Shown here piece by piece: positions 18,055 to 27,100 of a DNA stretch of 64,000 bases. The notes below the pieces were generated by a model that had not been told where the DNA came from, made no database searches, and saw nothing but the letters and a program-made list of their open reading frames with translations. The stretch covers positions 22,389 through 86,388 of the forward strand of contig JBCCCR010000030.1 of the NCBI GenBank assembly GCA_039033415.1, written 5' to 3'. The number at the start of each line of letters is the position of its first letter. Within the stretch, counting starts at the first letter, position 1. This stretch comes from Pseudomonadota bacterium (lineage in GTDB: Bacteria; Pseudomonadota; Gammaproteobacteria; Xanthomonadales; SZUA-38). The position numbers and the translations under genes were made by a program.

Positions 18055-19965
18055 TTGGAAGACTCCGATCAACCAGCAGCACCGAGCACTTCGTCGGGCG
18101 CAAAAGATGCCGGCAAATTGCTCAAGTTTGCCGACTTCACGCTGGATCAGACGACACGCCGTTTGTTTCGCCACGGCGAGGCGCAGAAGATTCAAAACAA
18201 GCCGCTGCGGCTGCTGATCTACCTGCTCGACCACCGGTCACGCCTCGTACGCCGTGACGAGCTGCTACAAAAGTTCTGGCCTCGCTCCTCCAACGATGAA
18301 TCCTTAACCCGCTGTGTCAGCACGTTGCGGAAAGTGCTGGGAGACCTGGATGAGCCCTACCGGTTTATCGAGACGCGGTGGGGTGAGGGTTACCGCTTTA
18401 TCGCCCCGGTCAGCGAAACGGACGAACCTGAGCCAATACCACCACCGATTGCTATCCCGCTGGAGCCAAAGGCTTCCGACCACGGCCGCGGCAATCGCGT
18501 CAGCAGCCTGCTGCTGGTGTCAATCGCGGCCCTGGTACTCGCCACGGCGGGCCTGGGCTGGCTGATGTTTCGCCCGATCCAGTCGACGCCGCTCGCTAGC
18601 GTCAGCCGACTGGCCGTGCTGCCAATAGCCGCTGCCGAAAGTGACCGCGTCGCCGCGGCGGAGCTGACCCAGGAGCTGACCCGTACGCTGGCGCGGATAG
18701 AGGGTGTGACGGTGGTGGCCTACGGCTCGGCGTCCCAGTTCGAGGCCGGGTCAGACCCGTTGGAGGCAGGCGAACAGCTCGGCGTCGATGCCCTGCTGGT
18801 TAGCGAGCTAAGCCGCTCGAACAGCTCGGCCCTGCTGAGATCGGAACTGGTATCGGCCCGCGACGCCAGCCTGCTGTGGTCGTTTGCCGGTGAACCCGGT
18901 GATGCCGGCGACGGCGGTGACGCCCAGATGCGCCAGCTTGCGCGCGCCGTCAGCGGCCGGCTCTGGGCCAGCCTGCAGCTTCGCGATCGGGAAGAGCCGG
19001 TCAATCCGGAGGCTCGCCGGCTTTACCTTCGTGGTCGTTACTATTGGAATCAGCGTTCTAACGTGGCGATTCGGGCCGCCATCGAAGCGTTCGATCAGGC
19101 GCTCGAATTAGAGCCGGACTACGTCGATGCCTTGGTTGGCCTTGCCGACTCCTGGCTGCTGCTGCCCCTTTACGCCGCCATGCCGCCAGGTGAGGCGATC
19201 CCGACCGCCCGAGCGGCGGCGGAGCGAGCGCTGGCGATCGATCCTTCGGAGGCTCGCGCTCACGCCGTGCTCGGTGTGGTCAGCATGCAGTACGACTGGG
19301 ACTGGGGGAAAGCGGAAGCCTACCTGCGTCGTGCGTTGACGCTCAATCTCAATGACGCCACGTCCGAGCAATGGCTGGGAGAGATGCACTGCTATCGAGG
19401 TCAATTCGACCTATGCCGCAAACGGCTGGCGGCCGCCGCAAGCCTCGACCCGCTATCACCGGTGCTGCGGATGTTGCAGGGCTCACCCGATCTGTATGCG
19501 GGCAATTTTGAGAGCGCGGTTGTGCGTTATGAGTCGGCGCGAGCGGAGCTCCCGGATCTTTCGTTCCTCCAGCTTTCGCTCGGCCATGCGTACGTCGGGC
19601 TACAGGATTTCGACAGCGCGGTAGCCAGCTATCGCGCCGTACTCCCGGACCTGGGTCTGGCGATCGCGGGCGGGCCGCTGATCCACGCACTGGCGCGACG
19701 CGGTGACACCGAGGAGGCCAGCGAACTCCTGACGGCGCTCGAGACCCTTACCGGGCAGCGCTACGTACCGCCATTCAAGCTTGCCGTTGCCTACCTCGGG
19801 CTAGGCGACAAGGAGCGAGCCATCGCATCGCTCGAGCAGGCGGTGGCGGCCAGGGACGATCGGTTGCTCTATCTTGCGGTGGACTCGGTGTTCTTTGAGC
19901 TCCACGATGACCCGGCGTTTCGCGCGATTGCAAGACGCCTCAACCTGGAGCCTGTGCTCCGATAG
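18055..19965 (+). CDS. CadC-like transmembrane transcription regulator with TPRs
   Basis: 636 residues. It starts at TTG 18055: a TAG at 18016 closes the frame upstream and no ATG or GTG lies between. An OmpR-type winged helix (~23-118, ending GEGYRFIAP) comes first, followed by a Pro-rich linker and a single transmembrane helix (~150-172). A periplasmic part has a TolB-N-like domain (~180-310) and several tetratricopeptide repeats (~330-630). This is the ToxR/CadC one-component layout, in which the outer domain senses and the inner domain binds DNA while still in the membrane. It is divergent from the beta-helix gene, the likeliest target. The signal is unknown. Confidence 0.88.
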   Translation: MEDSDQPAAPSTSSGAKDAGKLLKFADFTLDQTTRRLFRHGEAQKIQNKPLRLLIYLLDHRSRLVRRDELLQKFWPRSSNDESLTRCVSTLRKVLGDLDEPYRFIETRWGEGYRFIAPVSETDEPEPIPPPIAIPLEPKASDHGRGNRVSSLLLVSIAALVLATAGLGWLMFRPIQSTPLASVSRLAVLPIAAAESDRVAAAELTQELTRTLARIEGVTVVAYGSASQFEAGSDPLEAGEQLGVDALLVSELSRSNSSALLRSELVSARDASLLWSFAGEPGDAGDGGDAQMRQLARAVSGRLWASLQLRDREEPVNPEARRLYLRGRYYWNQRSNVAIRAAIEAFDQALELEPDYVDALVGLADSWLLLPLYAAMPPGEAIPTARAAAERALAIDPSEARAHAVLGVVSMQYDWDWGKAEAYLRRALTLNLNDATSEQWLGEMHCYRGQFDLCRKRLAAAASLDPLSPVLRMLQGSPDLYAGNFESAVVRYESARAELPDLSFLQLSLGHAYVGLQDFDSAVASYRAVLPDLGLAIAGGPLIHALARRGDTEEASELLTALETLTGQRYVPPFKLAVAYLGLGDKERAIASLEQAVAARDDRLLYLAVDSVFFELHDDPAFRAIARRLNLEPVLR

Positions 19966-20000
19966 GCCTCAATCAGCCTAAACCTTTGGCGAGCAATCGT

Positions 20001-20525
20001 ATGACAAATCTTCGTGTCTGTTGGGTCGGCGCCATGCTGATGTTTACTTCCTTAGTGAGCCAAGCTGCCGAATTTGCGAAGGGCCCGCTGATCAAAGACT
20101 ACGGCCCGGTAGCCTCGGTTCCCGATAACCGGATCGGCTCGCAGTCGGTTTTCCGGGTGGCGTTCGACATCGCTGAGGCCGCCAGGCGGGGCAAGGTCAA
20201 TCGCTCCATGGAGTCAGCGGCACGGTTCCTGAATATGCATGCTGCCGCCGGCGTCCCCGCCGAAAACCTGTCGGTTGCCCTGGTGATCCACGGCCCGGCC
20301 GCGCTGGACGTGGTTAACAGCTCCCGCTTCGGCGGCGAAAACCCCAACGCCGGTCTTGTCTCGGCACTGATCGAGGCGGGTGTCACGATTGAGCTTTGTG
20401 GGCAGACAGCCGCCGCGCGAGGGATCAGTTCGTCTGACCTGCTGCCCGGCGTTGAGATGTCGCTTTCTGCCATGACCGCTCATGCGCTGCTGCAGCAGCG
20501 CGGGTACACGCTGAATCCCTTCTAG
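20001..20525 (+). CDS. Secreted DsrE/DsrF-like family protein
   Basis: 174 residues from ATG 20001; an upstream TTG at 19986 is less likely. A signal peptide (MTNLRVCWVGAMLMFTSLVS, cleaved after QAA) is followed by a DsrE/F-like alpha/beta domain. Family-typical pieces are the ALVIHGPAALDVV strand-loop, CGQTAAARGI with a Cys at the usual site, and the DLLPGVEMSLSAMTAHALLQ ending. Cytoplasmic DsrE/F/H relatives move sulfur in tRNA thiolation or sulfur oxidation. Exported single-domain versions like this one are common but uncharacterised. It sits alone between the CadC-like regulator and a serine hydrolase. Confidence 0.85.
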   Translation: MTNLRVCWVGAMLMFTSLVSQAAEFAKGPLIKDYGPVASVPDNRIGSQSVFRVAFDIAEAARRGKVNRSMESAARFLNMHAAAGVPAENLSVALVIHGPAALDVVNSSRFGGENPNAGLVSALIEAGVTIELCGQTAAARGISSSDLLPGVEMSLSAMTAHALLQQRGYTLNPF

Positions 20526-20613
20526 GGTCCTGGGCCTGTTGGGCCATACGCCAGCGGGGCATGCAAGGTACCGTACGACAACTAATGGCTCATCCACTTC
20601 CATTGAAGAATCC

Positions 20614-21663
20614 ATGAACGCTCCCCGCAAACGACCGACCGTCATGACTCGGATGGTGCTGCTAGTGCTTTTCACGCTGACCGCTTGTGCGGTTTGCGCC
20701 GCAGACCAGAAAACGATCGAGAGCTTGGGCGATGAAATTGAGGCCGGAGATCACCCGGGAATTGTTGGCATGGTCATGCTGCGCGACGGCCGCGTTGTGA
20801 TCGACGCAGCCAGCCGAAAACTCAAAGCCAAAGGCCTCGATATCCGTTCCGCTACGAAGTCAATCACTTCTCTGCTGGTGGGCATCGCGATTGATGAGGG
20901 CCACCTGGAGGGTGTAAGCGTGCCCATCGAACGGTGGCTGCCGGCTTACGGTGACGCCTTTGAAGCAGCGTCCGGCAAACGTGCGATCACCATTGAGGAT
21001 CTGCTGACCATGCGGTCTGGGCTCGATTGCAACGACTGGGATCGTTTATCGCCGGGTCACGAAGACACGATGTATCGCCAGCGCGACTGGGTCGGATTCT
21101 GGGTGGGTCAGAAGCAGGTCGAGCCGCCGGGACAGATCTTCCGCTACTGCACCGGCAACGTGATTGCGCTGGGCCGAATCCTCGCCAACGCCACCGGAGA
21201 ATCGGTCGACGAGTTTGCCAAGCGTAAGCTCTTCTCGCCGCTCGGGATTGAGCAGGTCCGCTGGGAACGCTGGAATCGTAGCCGCGATGTCGATACGGGT
21301 GGGCATCTACGGCTTCATCCCAGGGACCTGGCTCGCATCGGTCAGCTGGTGATAGATCGAGGGCTGAGCGGCGGCAATCGGATCGCGAGTTCAGCCTGGC
21401 TGGACGCGATGACCCAAGAGCACACGGCCATCCCCGGCCAGTCACAAAGATACGGTTACCTGTGGTGGCTGGACGCCACAACACGCGCTGAGCTACCGGA
21501 GACTCGGCTACAGATGGCCTGGGGCAATGGCGGCAACTACCTGATCGTGCTCCCCGAGATTGCCACGGTTATCACCTTTGCCGGCACACGCTACGAAAAG
21601 CCCAACCAGCTTGAACCATTGCTTTGGCTGGGACAGCGGATCCTTCCGGCCCTGGCGCCCTAA
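20614..21663 (+). CDS. Beta-lactamase-fold serine hydrolase
   Basis: 349 residues from ATG 20614. A signal peptide with cleavage near VCAA targets it to the periplasm. The nucleophile motif SxxK is SATK within RSATKSITSLL. The second motif is YCT within FRYCTGNV, where class C enzymes have YxN. MRSGLDCND and the LARIGQLVIDRG helix match the class C beta-lactamase/CubicO-type family. Such proteins are mostly esterases or D-Ala peptidases rather than true antibiotic-hydrolysing enzymes, and I would not call resistance from this. It follows the DsrE-like gene by ~90 bases; co-transcription is possible. Confidence 0.88.
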   Translation: MNAPRKRPTVMTRMVLLVLFTLTACAVCAADQKTIESLGDEIEAGDHPGIVGMVMLRDGRVVIDAASRKLKAKGLDIRSATKSITSLLVGIAIDEGHLEGVSVPIERWLPAYGDAFEAASGKRAITIEDLLTMRSGLDCNDWDRLSPGHEDTMYRQRDWVGFWVGQKQVEPPGQIFRYCTGNVIALGRILANATGESVDEFAKRKLFSPLGIEQVRWERWNRSRDVDTGGHLRLHPRDLARIGQLVIDRGLSGGNRIASSAWLDAMTQEHTAIPGQSQRYGYLWWLDATTRAELPETRLQMAWGNGGNYLIVLPEIATVITFAGTRYEKPNQLEPLLWLGQRILPALAP

Positions 21664-21945
21664 GTGCTTCGCGACCATGCGGCGTGCCGTGCTCTCCTGG
21701 GCCTGGAACAACGAGCGATTCATCTTCAACGACAATTTTCGGGGTTTTGTCGACGAATTCCCGGGCCCACGACGATCGTGCAACCGGTGCTGCCGCAGCG
21801 GCGCTAGCATGGTTTCGTAAAACCGAATGCTGTTGCAGCCGCTTCGCCGCGAGCTGTTTGCTTCGAAAGCGGTCGGCTGCGGGCTAAATTACGTGTAGGC
21901 TCTAGCTGAACCAGCCCTCACCAAACACCAGGCGAAAGGCAAATC
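21664..21945. other. Intergenic region, no gene seen
   Basis: About 280 bases. Short open frames here overlap the previous gene's end and have no convincing protein character. A GC-rich partial inverted repeat (GCAGCCG near 21836 and CGGCTGC near 21876) could act in termination of the upstream gene, but there is no T-run. Confidence 0.35.
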
Positions 21946-23271
21946 ATGGCTCAAAGCAACACCGCGCTTGCAAAGCTGCTGCGAAAAATCACGACCATCA
22001 ACGACAACGAGGTCAAGGCGGCCGCACTGTCCTTTTCTTTTGTCTTCATTCTCATGGCCGCCTACTACATTCTGCGTCCGGTCCGGGATGCGCTCGCCAG
22101 CGACTGGACGGATGCTGAGGTCAGCTTTCTGTGGACGCTGAACTTCTTTATCAGTACCGGCATCGTCGCGGCCTACGGTCTGGCGGTGGCCAAAATGCCG
22201 TTTCGCAGGCTCGTTCCTGCCATCTACACCTTCTTTGCCGCGTCGTTTGTAGTGTTTTATCTCGCAGTTCAGGGGGTGTCGGACGGGGTACTGATCGACA
22301 AAGCGTTTTATCTCTGGGTCAGCGTTTTTGCGCTGTTTCACGTGTCGGTTTTCTGGAGCTTCATGGCCGACACCTTCAACAAGGATCAGGCCGGACGCCT
22401 GTTTGCCGTCATTGCGGCGGGCGCCAGTCTCGGCGCGATCGTGGGCCCGCTGATCTCCGGCCTGTTCGCCAGCCGCATTGGCGTCGAAAACCTGATGCTC
22501 ATCTCCGCGGTGATGCTCATGCTGCCGATTCCGATCATTCTTTATCTTGGGAAGCTGAAGGTTACGGAGCTTAAGAATCCCGATCTGCAGTTCGAAGCGG
22601 CCAAAAATGCGATCGGCGGAAACCCTTTTGGTGGATTCAAGGCCTTTTTCAGCAACCCCTACCTGCTGGGAATTGGCATCTTCATCATTCTTTACACCGG
22701 GATCGGATCCTTTGTTTACCTCGAGCAGAAAAACCTGCTCGCTCCCTATGACGTGGAGACCCGAACAGCGATCTACGGCTACCGGGACGCCGTGCTCAAT
22801 ACGCTGACCTACGTGCTGGCCTTTTTTGTCACAGGCCGAATTGTGTCGAAGCTGGGGATGCCGGTGGCGCTGCCGCTGATGCCCGTGCTCGTTATCGCGG
22901 GCATGTTGATCCTGGCCTTTTCACCACTGCTGATCGTCGCCGTTGGCCTGCACGTGGTGTCCAAGGCCGGTAACTACGGGCTGACTCGACCCGCGAGGGA
23001 GATGCTCTTCACTCAGGTCAGCCGGGAGGACCGCTTTAAGGCTAAACCGGTCATCGACATCGTGGCCTATCGGGGCGGTGACGTGATTATGGGCTGGTTT
23101 TTCACCGGCCTGACGCAGGGACTGGGGCTAGGTCTGGCGGCCGTCGCCGGGGTGGGCGCAGGCATTGCCGCTCTGTGGGCCTTTACCGGATTCCTGCTCG
23201 GTCGTCGCTATGAAGCGTCAGCCACCAGCGAGGCACCGGCGGAAGCGGCGGTGGCGGAGCAGGGAACTTAG
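21946..23271 (+). CDS. NTP/NDP exchange transporter-like MFS protein
   Basis: 441 residues, about 12 transmembrane helices, with AAAGG 7 bases before the ATG. Features typical of this subgroup are the YYILRPVRDALAS motif at the end of helix 1, WSFMADTFNKDQAGRLF in the middle, and KAGNYGLTRPAREMLFTQVS in the C-terminal half. Proteins with this signature are annotated as NTP/NDP exchange transporters, related to the ATP/ADP translocases of intracellular bacteria, though in free-living bacteria the real substrate is unproven. A short acidic/Ala-rich tail ends the protein. It is convergent with the SDR gene, with only a small inverted repeat between them. Confidence 0.85.
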   Translation: MAQSNTALAKLLRKITTINDNEVKAAALSFSFVFILMAAYYILRPVRDALASDWTDAEVSFLWTLNFFISTGIVAAYGLAVAKMPFRRLVPAIYTFFAASFVVFYLAVQGVSDGVLIDKAFYLWVSVFALFHVSVFWSFMADTFNKDQAGRLFAVIAAGASLGAIVGPLISGLFASRIGVENLMLISAVMLMLPIPIILYLGKLKVTELKNPDLQFEAAKNAIGGNPFGGFKAFFSNPYLLGIGIFIILYTGIGSFVYLEQKNLLAPYDVETRTAIYGYRDAVLNTLTYVLAFFVTGRIVSKLGMPVALPLMPVLVIAGMLILAFSPLLIVAVGLHVVSKAGNYGLTRPAREMLFTQVSREDRFKAKPVIDIVAYRGGDVIMGWFFTGLTQGLGLGLAAVAGVGAGIAALWAFTGFLLGRRYEASATSEAPAEAAVAEQGT

Positions 23272-23287
23272 CGGGTCACACGACCCG
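23272..23287. terminator. Short inverted repeat between convergent genes
   Basis: CGGGTC-ACAC-GACCCG fills the 16 bases between the MFS and SDR stop codons. It may be a weak bidirectional terminator. No T-run is present. Confidence 0.35.
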
Positions 23288-24109
23288 TCAGCCGCGCTCG
23301 CGTTTGAGCCTGGCCTTCGTTCGCCGGCCTTTTCGTTCGAGCAGCGGCCGCATCAGTCGGCCCAGGCCCGGCATAAGATAGGTGAGCGTTGTGAGCACGC
23401 CGCTGATCGGCGGCATAGCCTGCTCAGCTTTGTCGCTGGTAACCAGCTTCACCACCATGTCAGCAACCTCTTCGGCGGTGCTGATCGGCTGAGAGAACGT
23501 GAGATTGGTCACCTGGTCGATCTGATCCATGATGAAACCCGTGTCGATCGGACCCGGCGACACCGCAGCGATCTTGATGCCCGAGCCGCGAAGCTCCTCG
23601 GCCAGGGCCAGGCCAAAGACCCGGATCCCAAACTTGCTGGCCGAGTAGGCAGCGGCGCCGGGAATCGGCGTTCGCCCCGCCAGCGAGGCCACGTTGATCA
23701 CGGCCGGTGTTGTTGCTTTTCGCAGGTACGGCAAGGCGAGCCGGGTCGCCATGATCGGCGCCTTGAGATTAACGTCGATCATCCGGCCCAGATCGTCCGC
23801 TTCAATCGTTTCTACCGGGCCACGCTGATGAAATCCGGCATTGTTGACCAATACGTCCACGCCGCCAAAACGGGATTTGGTGTCGGCCAGCAAATCTTTG
23901 AAGGCCTGAATATCGGTCACGTCCATCGACATCCCATGGACCCGGTCGCCCGCGTCCAGCTCTGAGACAAGTTCCTGCAGCTTCTTCTCACCTCGTGCCA
24001 GAAGCACAAGATTGGCTTCCAGTCGCGCGAAGGCTCGGGCAACCGCAGCGCCTACGCCCATGGATGCCCCCGTGACGATAACGGTCCGGCCCTTAAATGA
24101 TGACTGCAC
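23288..24109 (-). CDS. Short-chain dehydrogenase/reductase (classical SDR)
   Basis: 273 residues, GTG start at 24109. The Rossmann motif is TGASMGVG (TGxxxGxG), NNAG is present as VLVNNAGF, and the catalytic set is Ser in INVASLAG and Tyr/Lys in YSASKFG. NADP(H) preference is likely from the basic residue after strand 2. The C-terminal extension is highly basic and ends in LMPGLGRLMRPLLERKGRR, a feature of SDRs that contact membranes and act on lipids or ketosteroids. The substrate cannot be named. It is convergent with the MFS gene and lies just downstream, on the same strand, of the giant repeat gene. Confidence 0.9.
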   Translation of the reverse strand: MQSSFKGRTVIVTGASMGVGAAVARAFARLEANLVLLARGEKKLQELVSELDAGDRVHGMSMDVTDIQAFKDLLADTKSRFGGVDVLVNNAGFHQRGPVETIEADDLGRMIDVNLKAPIMATRLALPYLRKATTPAVINVASLAGRTPIPGAAAYSASKFGIRVFGLALAEELRGSGIKIAAVSPGPIDTGFIMDQIDQVTNLTFSQPISTAEEVADMVVKLVTSDKAEQAMPPISGVLTTLTYLMPGLGRLMRPLLERKGRRTKARLKRERG

Positions 24110-24155
24110 TCAATTCTCTCTCAGGTATCGCCGGAATTTGGCTACTGGGACTGGC

Positions 24156-27100
24156 TCAGTTTTCAAACCCGTCAGCAAACAGCACGTCGCTGAGTTCCGT
24201 CACGCTCGTACCCTGGATGCCAAAGGTAAATGGGCTCTCGTCCTGGTCGTTGTTGCCGAAGATCACGTTGGCGGTCTGAATGCCGAGCACATCCGGATCG
24301 AAGCGGATGGTAAAACTGGAGCTGCCGCCGGCCGGGATTGGCGTGGTTGGCTGGTTCACCACGAGAAAAGCCGCGGTGCTGCCACCACCGATGGTCACCG
24401 CTGGCATGTCGGTCAGATCGAGATCGACAAGACCCAGGTTTTCGATCACAAAAACCTGGTCCACCGGGGCGCCGTCCACGGCGGCCTCACCAAAGTCGGT
24501 GCCGTCTGCCGCTCGAGGTGAAATATCTCCAAACGGAATCTCCAGGCCTCTCCCGGAAACCGCAATTTCCGGAAACAGCAGGCCCTCGGCGAGACCCTCG
24601 ATGGCAAAGGTGTAGGGGTTTTCGTCAAAGTCGCTGTTGTCGATCGAGACGGTGGCCGTCTTGATCCCGATGGTCGAAGGATCGAAACGCACCACAAAAC
24701 TCACCGTCTCTGCCGGGGCCACCGCGCTCACCGGCTGCTGAAAGATAGAGAAGCTGCCGTCCGAATTGAGCAGCTCGACCCGCGGATCGCCAATCAGCTG
24801 AAGCTCCGCGTTGCCGATGTTTTCGATCTCAAAAGTCTGATCACGAGGCGAAGCGTTGATCGCCAGCCCGCCAATGTCGGTCCCGTTGGTGGTGCTGGTC
24901 ACGACGTCATCGTCTGCGATGGTCTGACCGTTCCCGAGAACCTCCATCTCCGGCTCACCGATCACTTCAGCGTTTCCTACTCGAGCGGTTCGGGTCACAA
25001 AACCACCGTCCAGTGAGGAACTTCTCACCCTCGAGAAAAAGTTGATCAGGGTGCCGTCCGGCGGCTCATTGGCACCCAGCCGGATCGTGGGCGCGATGCT
25101 CTCCACTCGCGAGAAGCCGGAGTCCAGCAGGCTGCTGGGCCAGAACACCGTCTCGCCGCTGTCGCAGACGGTGCTGCCGGACAGAGTCGTACAGTCGCCG
25201 CCACCGGAGATCTGGCCATCGGGGAGGTCGCTGAGAAACGGCGCAAAAAAGAGCTGCAGCGCCACGTCGGTGGCCTGGATGCCGGCGCTGTTGCTGACCG
25301 TCGGGTCGACCTGCAGCATATCTCCCTGAGTCGCAAGCACCGGGTTGATGGGTAGGTTGAGATCGAGTGCGTTGGTGGTCTTGGCCCGAGTCACCCGGTT
25401 GGTCCGCGTCGGAGGCACGCCGTCCGCACTGATCTCCACGGCGCTGGACTCGACAAGCTCTCCGCCGGTCAGCGGAGCGTCGAATTGCAGCACCGCACTG
25501 CGCACGCCCACTTCGCCGGGGGTCAGGAGGCCTAGATCCCAGGTCAGGATGCCATCGGTGACCGTGCCGCCTTCCGTGGCCGTCACCAGACTGGTGCCAG
25601 CCGGCAGCGGGAAGCGGATCTGTCCGTTCTGCAGGGACGTGTCTCCAGCGTTGCCAAAGCTGACGTCAAAATCGATTGTGCCGCCCGGCGCGATGGGCTC
25701 CAGCTCGGCATCGACCGACAGCGTCAGCGCCCGCTCATCGTTGTTGCGAAGGGTGAGCTGCTCCCAGCGATCGGTGGTGGTGTTGGAGAACGTCCGCGCC
25801 AGCAGCGTGATGAGATCACCGTCCAGCAGCGCGGCTGCTGTTTCGGGAGCGATCGTCACGGTGCGGCCGCTGCCAGGCGCCAGGTTGCCAATCGGCCACT
25901 GCGCCCGCTCGCCGCTACGGCAGTCGGTGCTGACGCTGAGGTTGGTGCAATCCCCGTTGTCGCTGAGCACAACGTCGTTAGCGCTGGCCAGACCCTCCGG
26001 GTAGAACAGCTCGATCGCCACGCCGGTAAGGACCGTTGAGCCGGTGTTGGAGACCACCAGATGCAGCGGGGTGATGGTGTCGGCCAGGAGCGGGGACATA
26101 TCGCCGTCGAGCGCAAAGCTGAGTTCCGGCAGGCTTTCGACCCGCGTGCTGGCGCCCTGGCGACTGAGCTGGCTGATGAAGTTGGCGTCCGCGCTGATCG
26201 TCGCCGCGTCCAGTTCCAGAATGTCACCGGCGAGCACCCCGGCGCCGAGCTGTACGGTCACCTCACGGCTGCCGCCCTGTCCCGGCGTAAGCTCCGCCAG
26301 GTCCCAGACCACGTCGCTGCCGGATAGCGTCCCACCACCGGTAGCGGATACGAAGGTGGTGCCTGCGGGCAGCGGAAAGCGAAGCTCGCTGCTCGTGGCG
26401 GTGAAGCTGCTGCTGTTTCCGAAAGTCAGCGAATACGTCAGTGTGTCACCCGGCGCCACGGGTTCCTGAGCGGGATCCACCGCCAGGTTTAGCAAACGGG
26501 AAGCGTTGTTGAGCAGCGATCGAGCCTGCCAGCGCTCGGTGGTTGTATCGGCTGACGCCCTGGCGACGACCGGCACGAGGCCTCCGTCGGTGATCGTGCC
26601 GGCGGTGGAGGGCACAATCACCACCGTTTTACCGGTGCTCGGGCCGAGGTCGCCGATTGGCCAGATGGCCCGTTCCCCGTCGCGGCAGCTGGTGGTCGCA
26701 GAAAAATCGGTGCAGTCGCCACTGTCGGTCAGCAGCACGTCGTTGGCGCTTGCAAGACCAAAGGGGTAGAACAGCTCGATTTCGACACCCGTTAAGAGCG
26801 TTCCGCCCCGGTTGCTCACGGTCAAACGGATGGGCGTCTGGCTGTCCACGGTCAGGGGGCTGACGTCCGTATCCAGCGCCAAGGCGAGATCGGGCAGGTC
26901 TTCGACCCGAGTACTGGCAAACTGGCGGCTAATCTCGGTGACAAAGTTTGCGTCGGCCGAGATCTGCGCCGCGTCCACCTCGAGCACATCGCCGGCCTGG
27001 ATGGTGCCGCCCAGCTGCACAGTGACCCGGCGAGAGCCGCCTTCGCCGGCGCCGAGCAGCCCAAGATCCCAGACGACCTCGCCTCCGACCTCGGCGCCAC

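Noticed and set aside
20614..21663. Antibiotic-resistance beta-lactamase
   Set aside because: The second active-site motif reads YCT and the closest pattern is the general CubicO-type serine hydrolase family.
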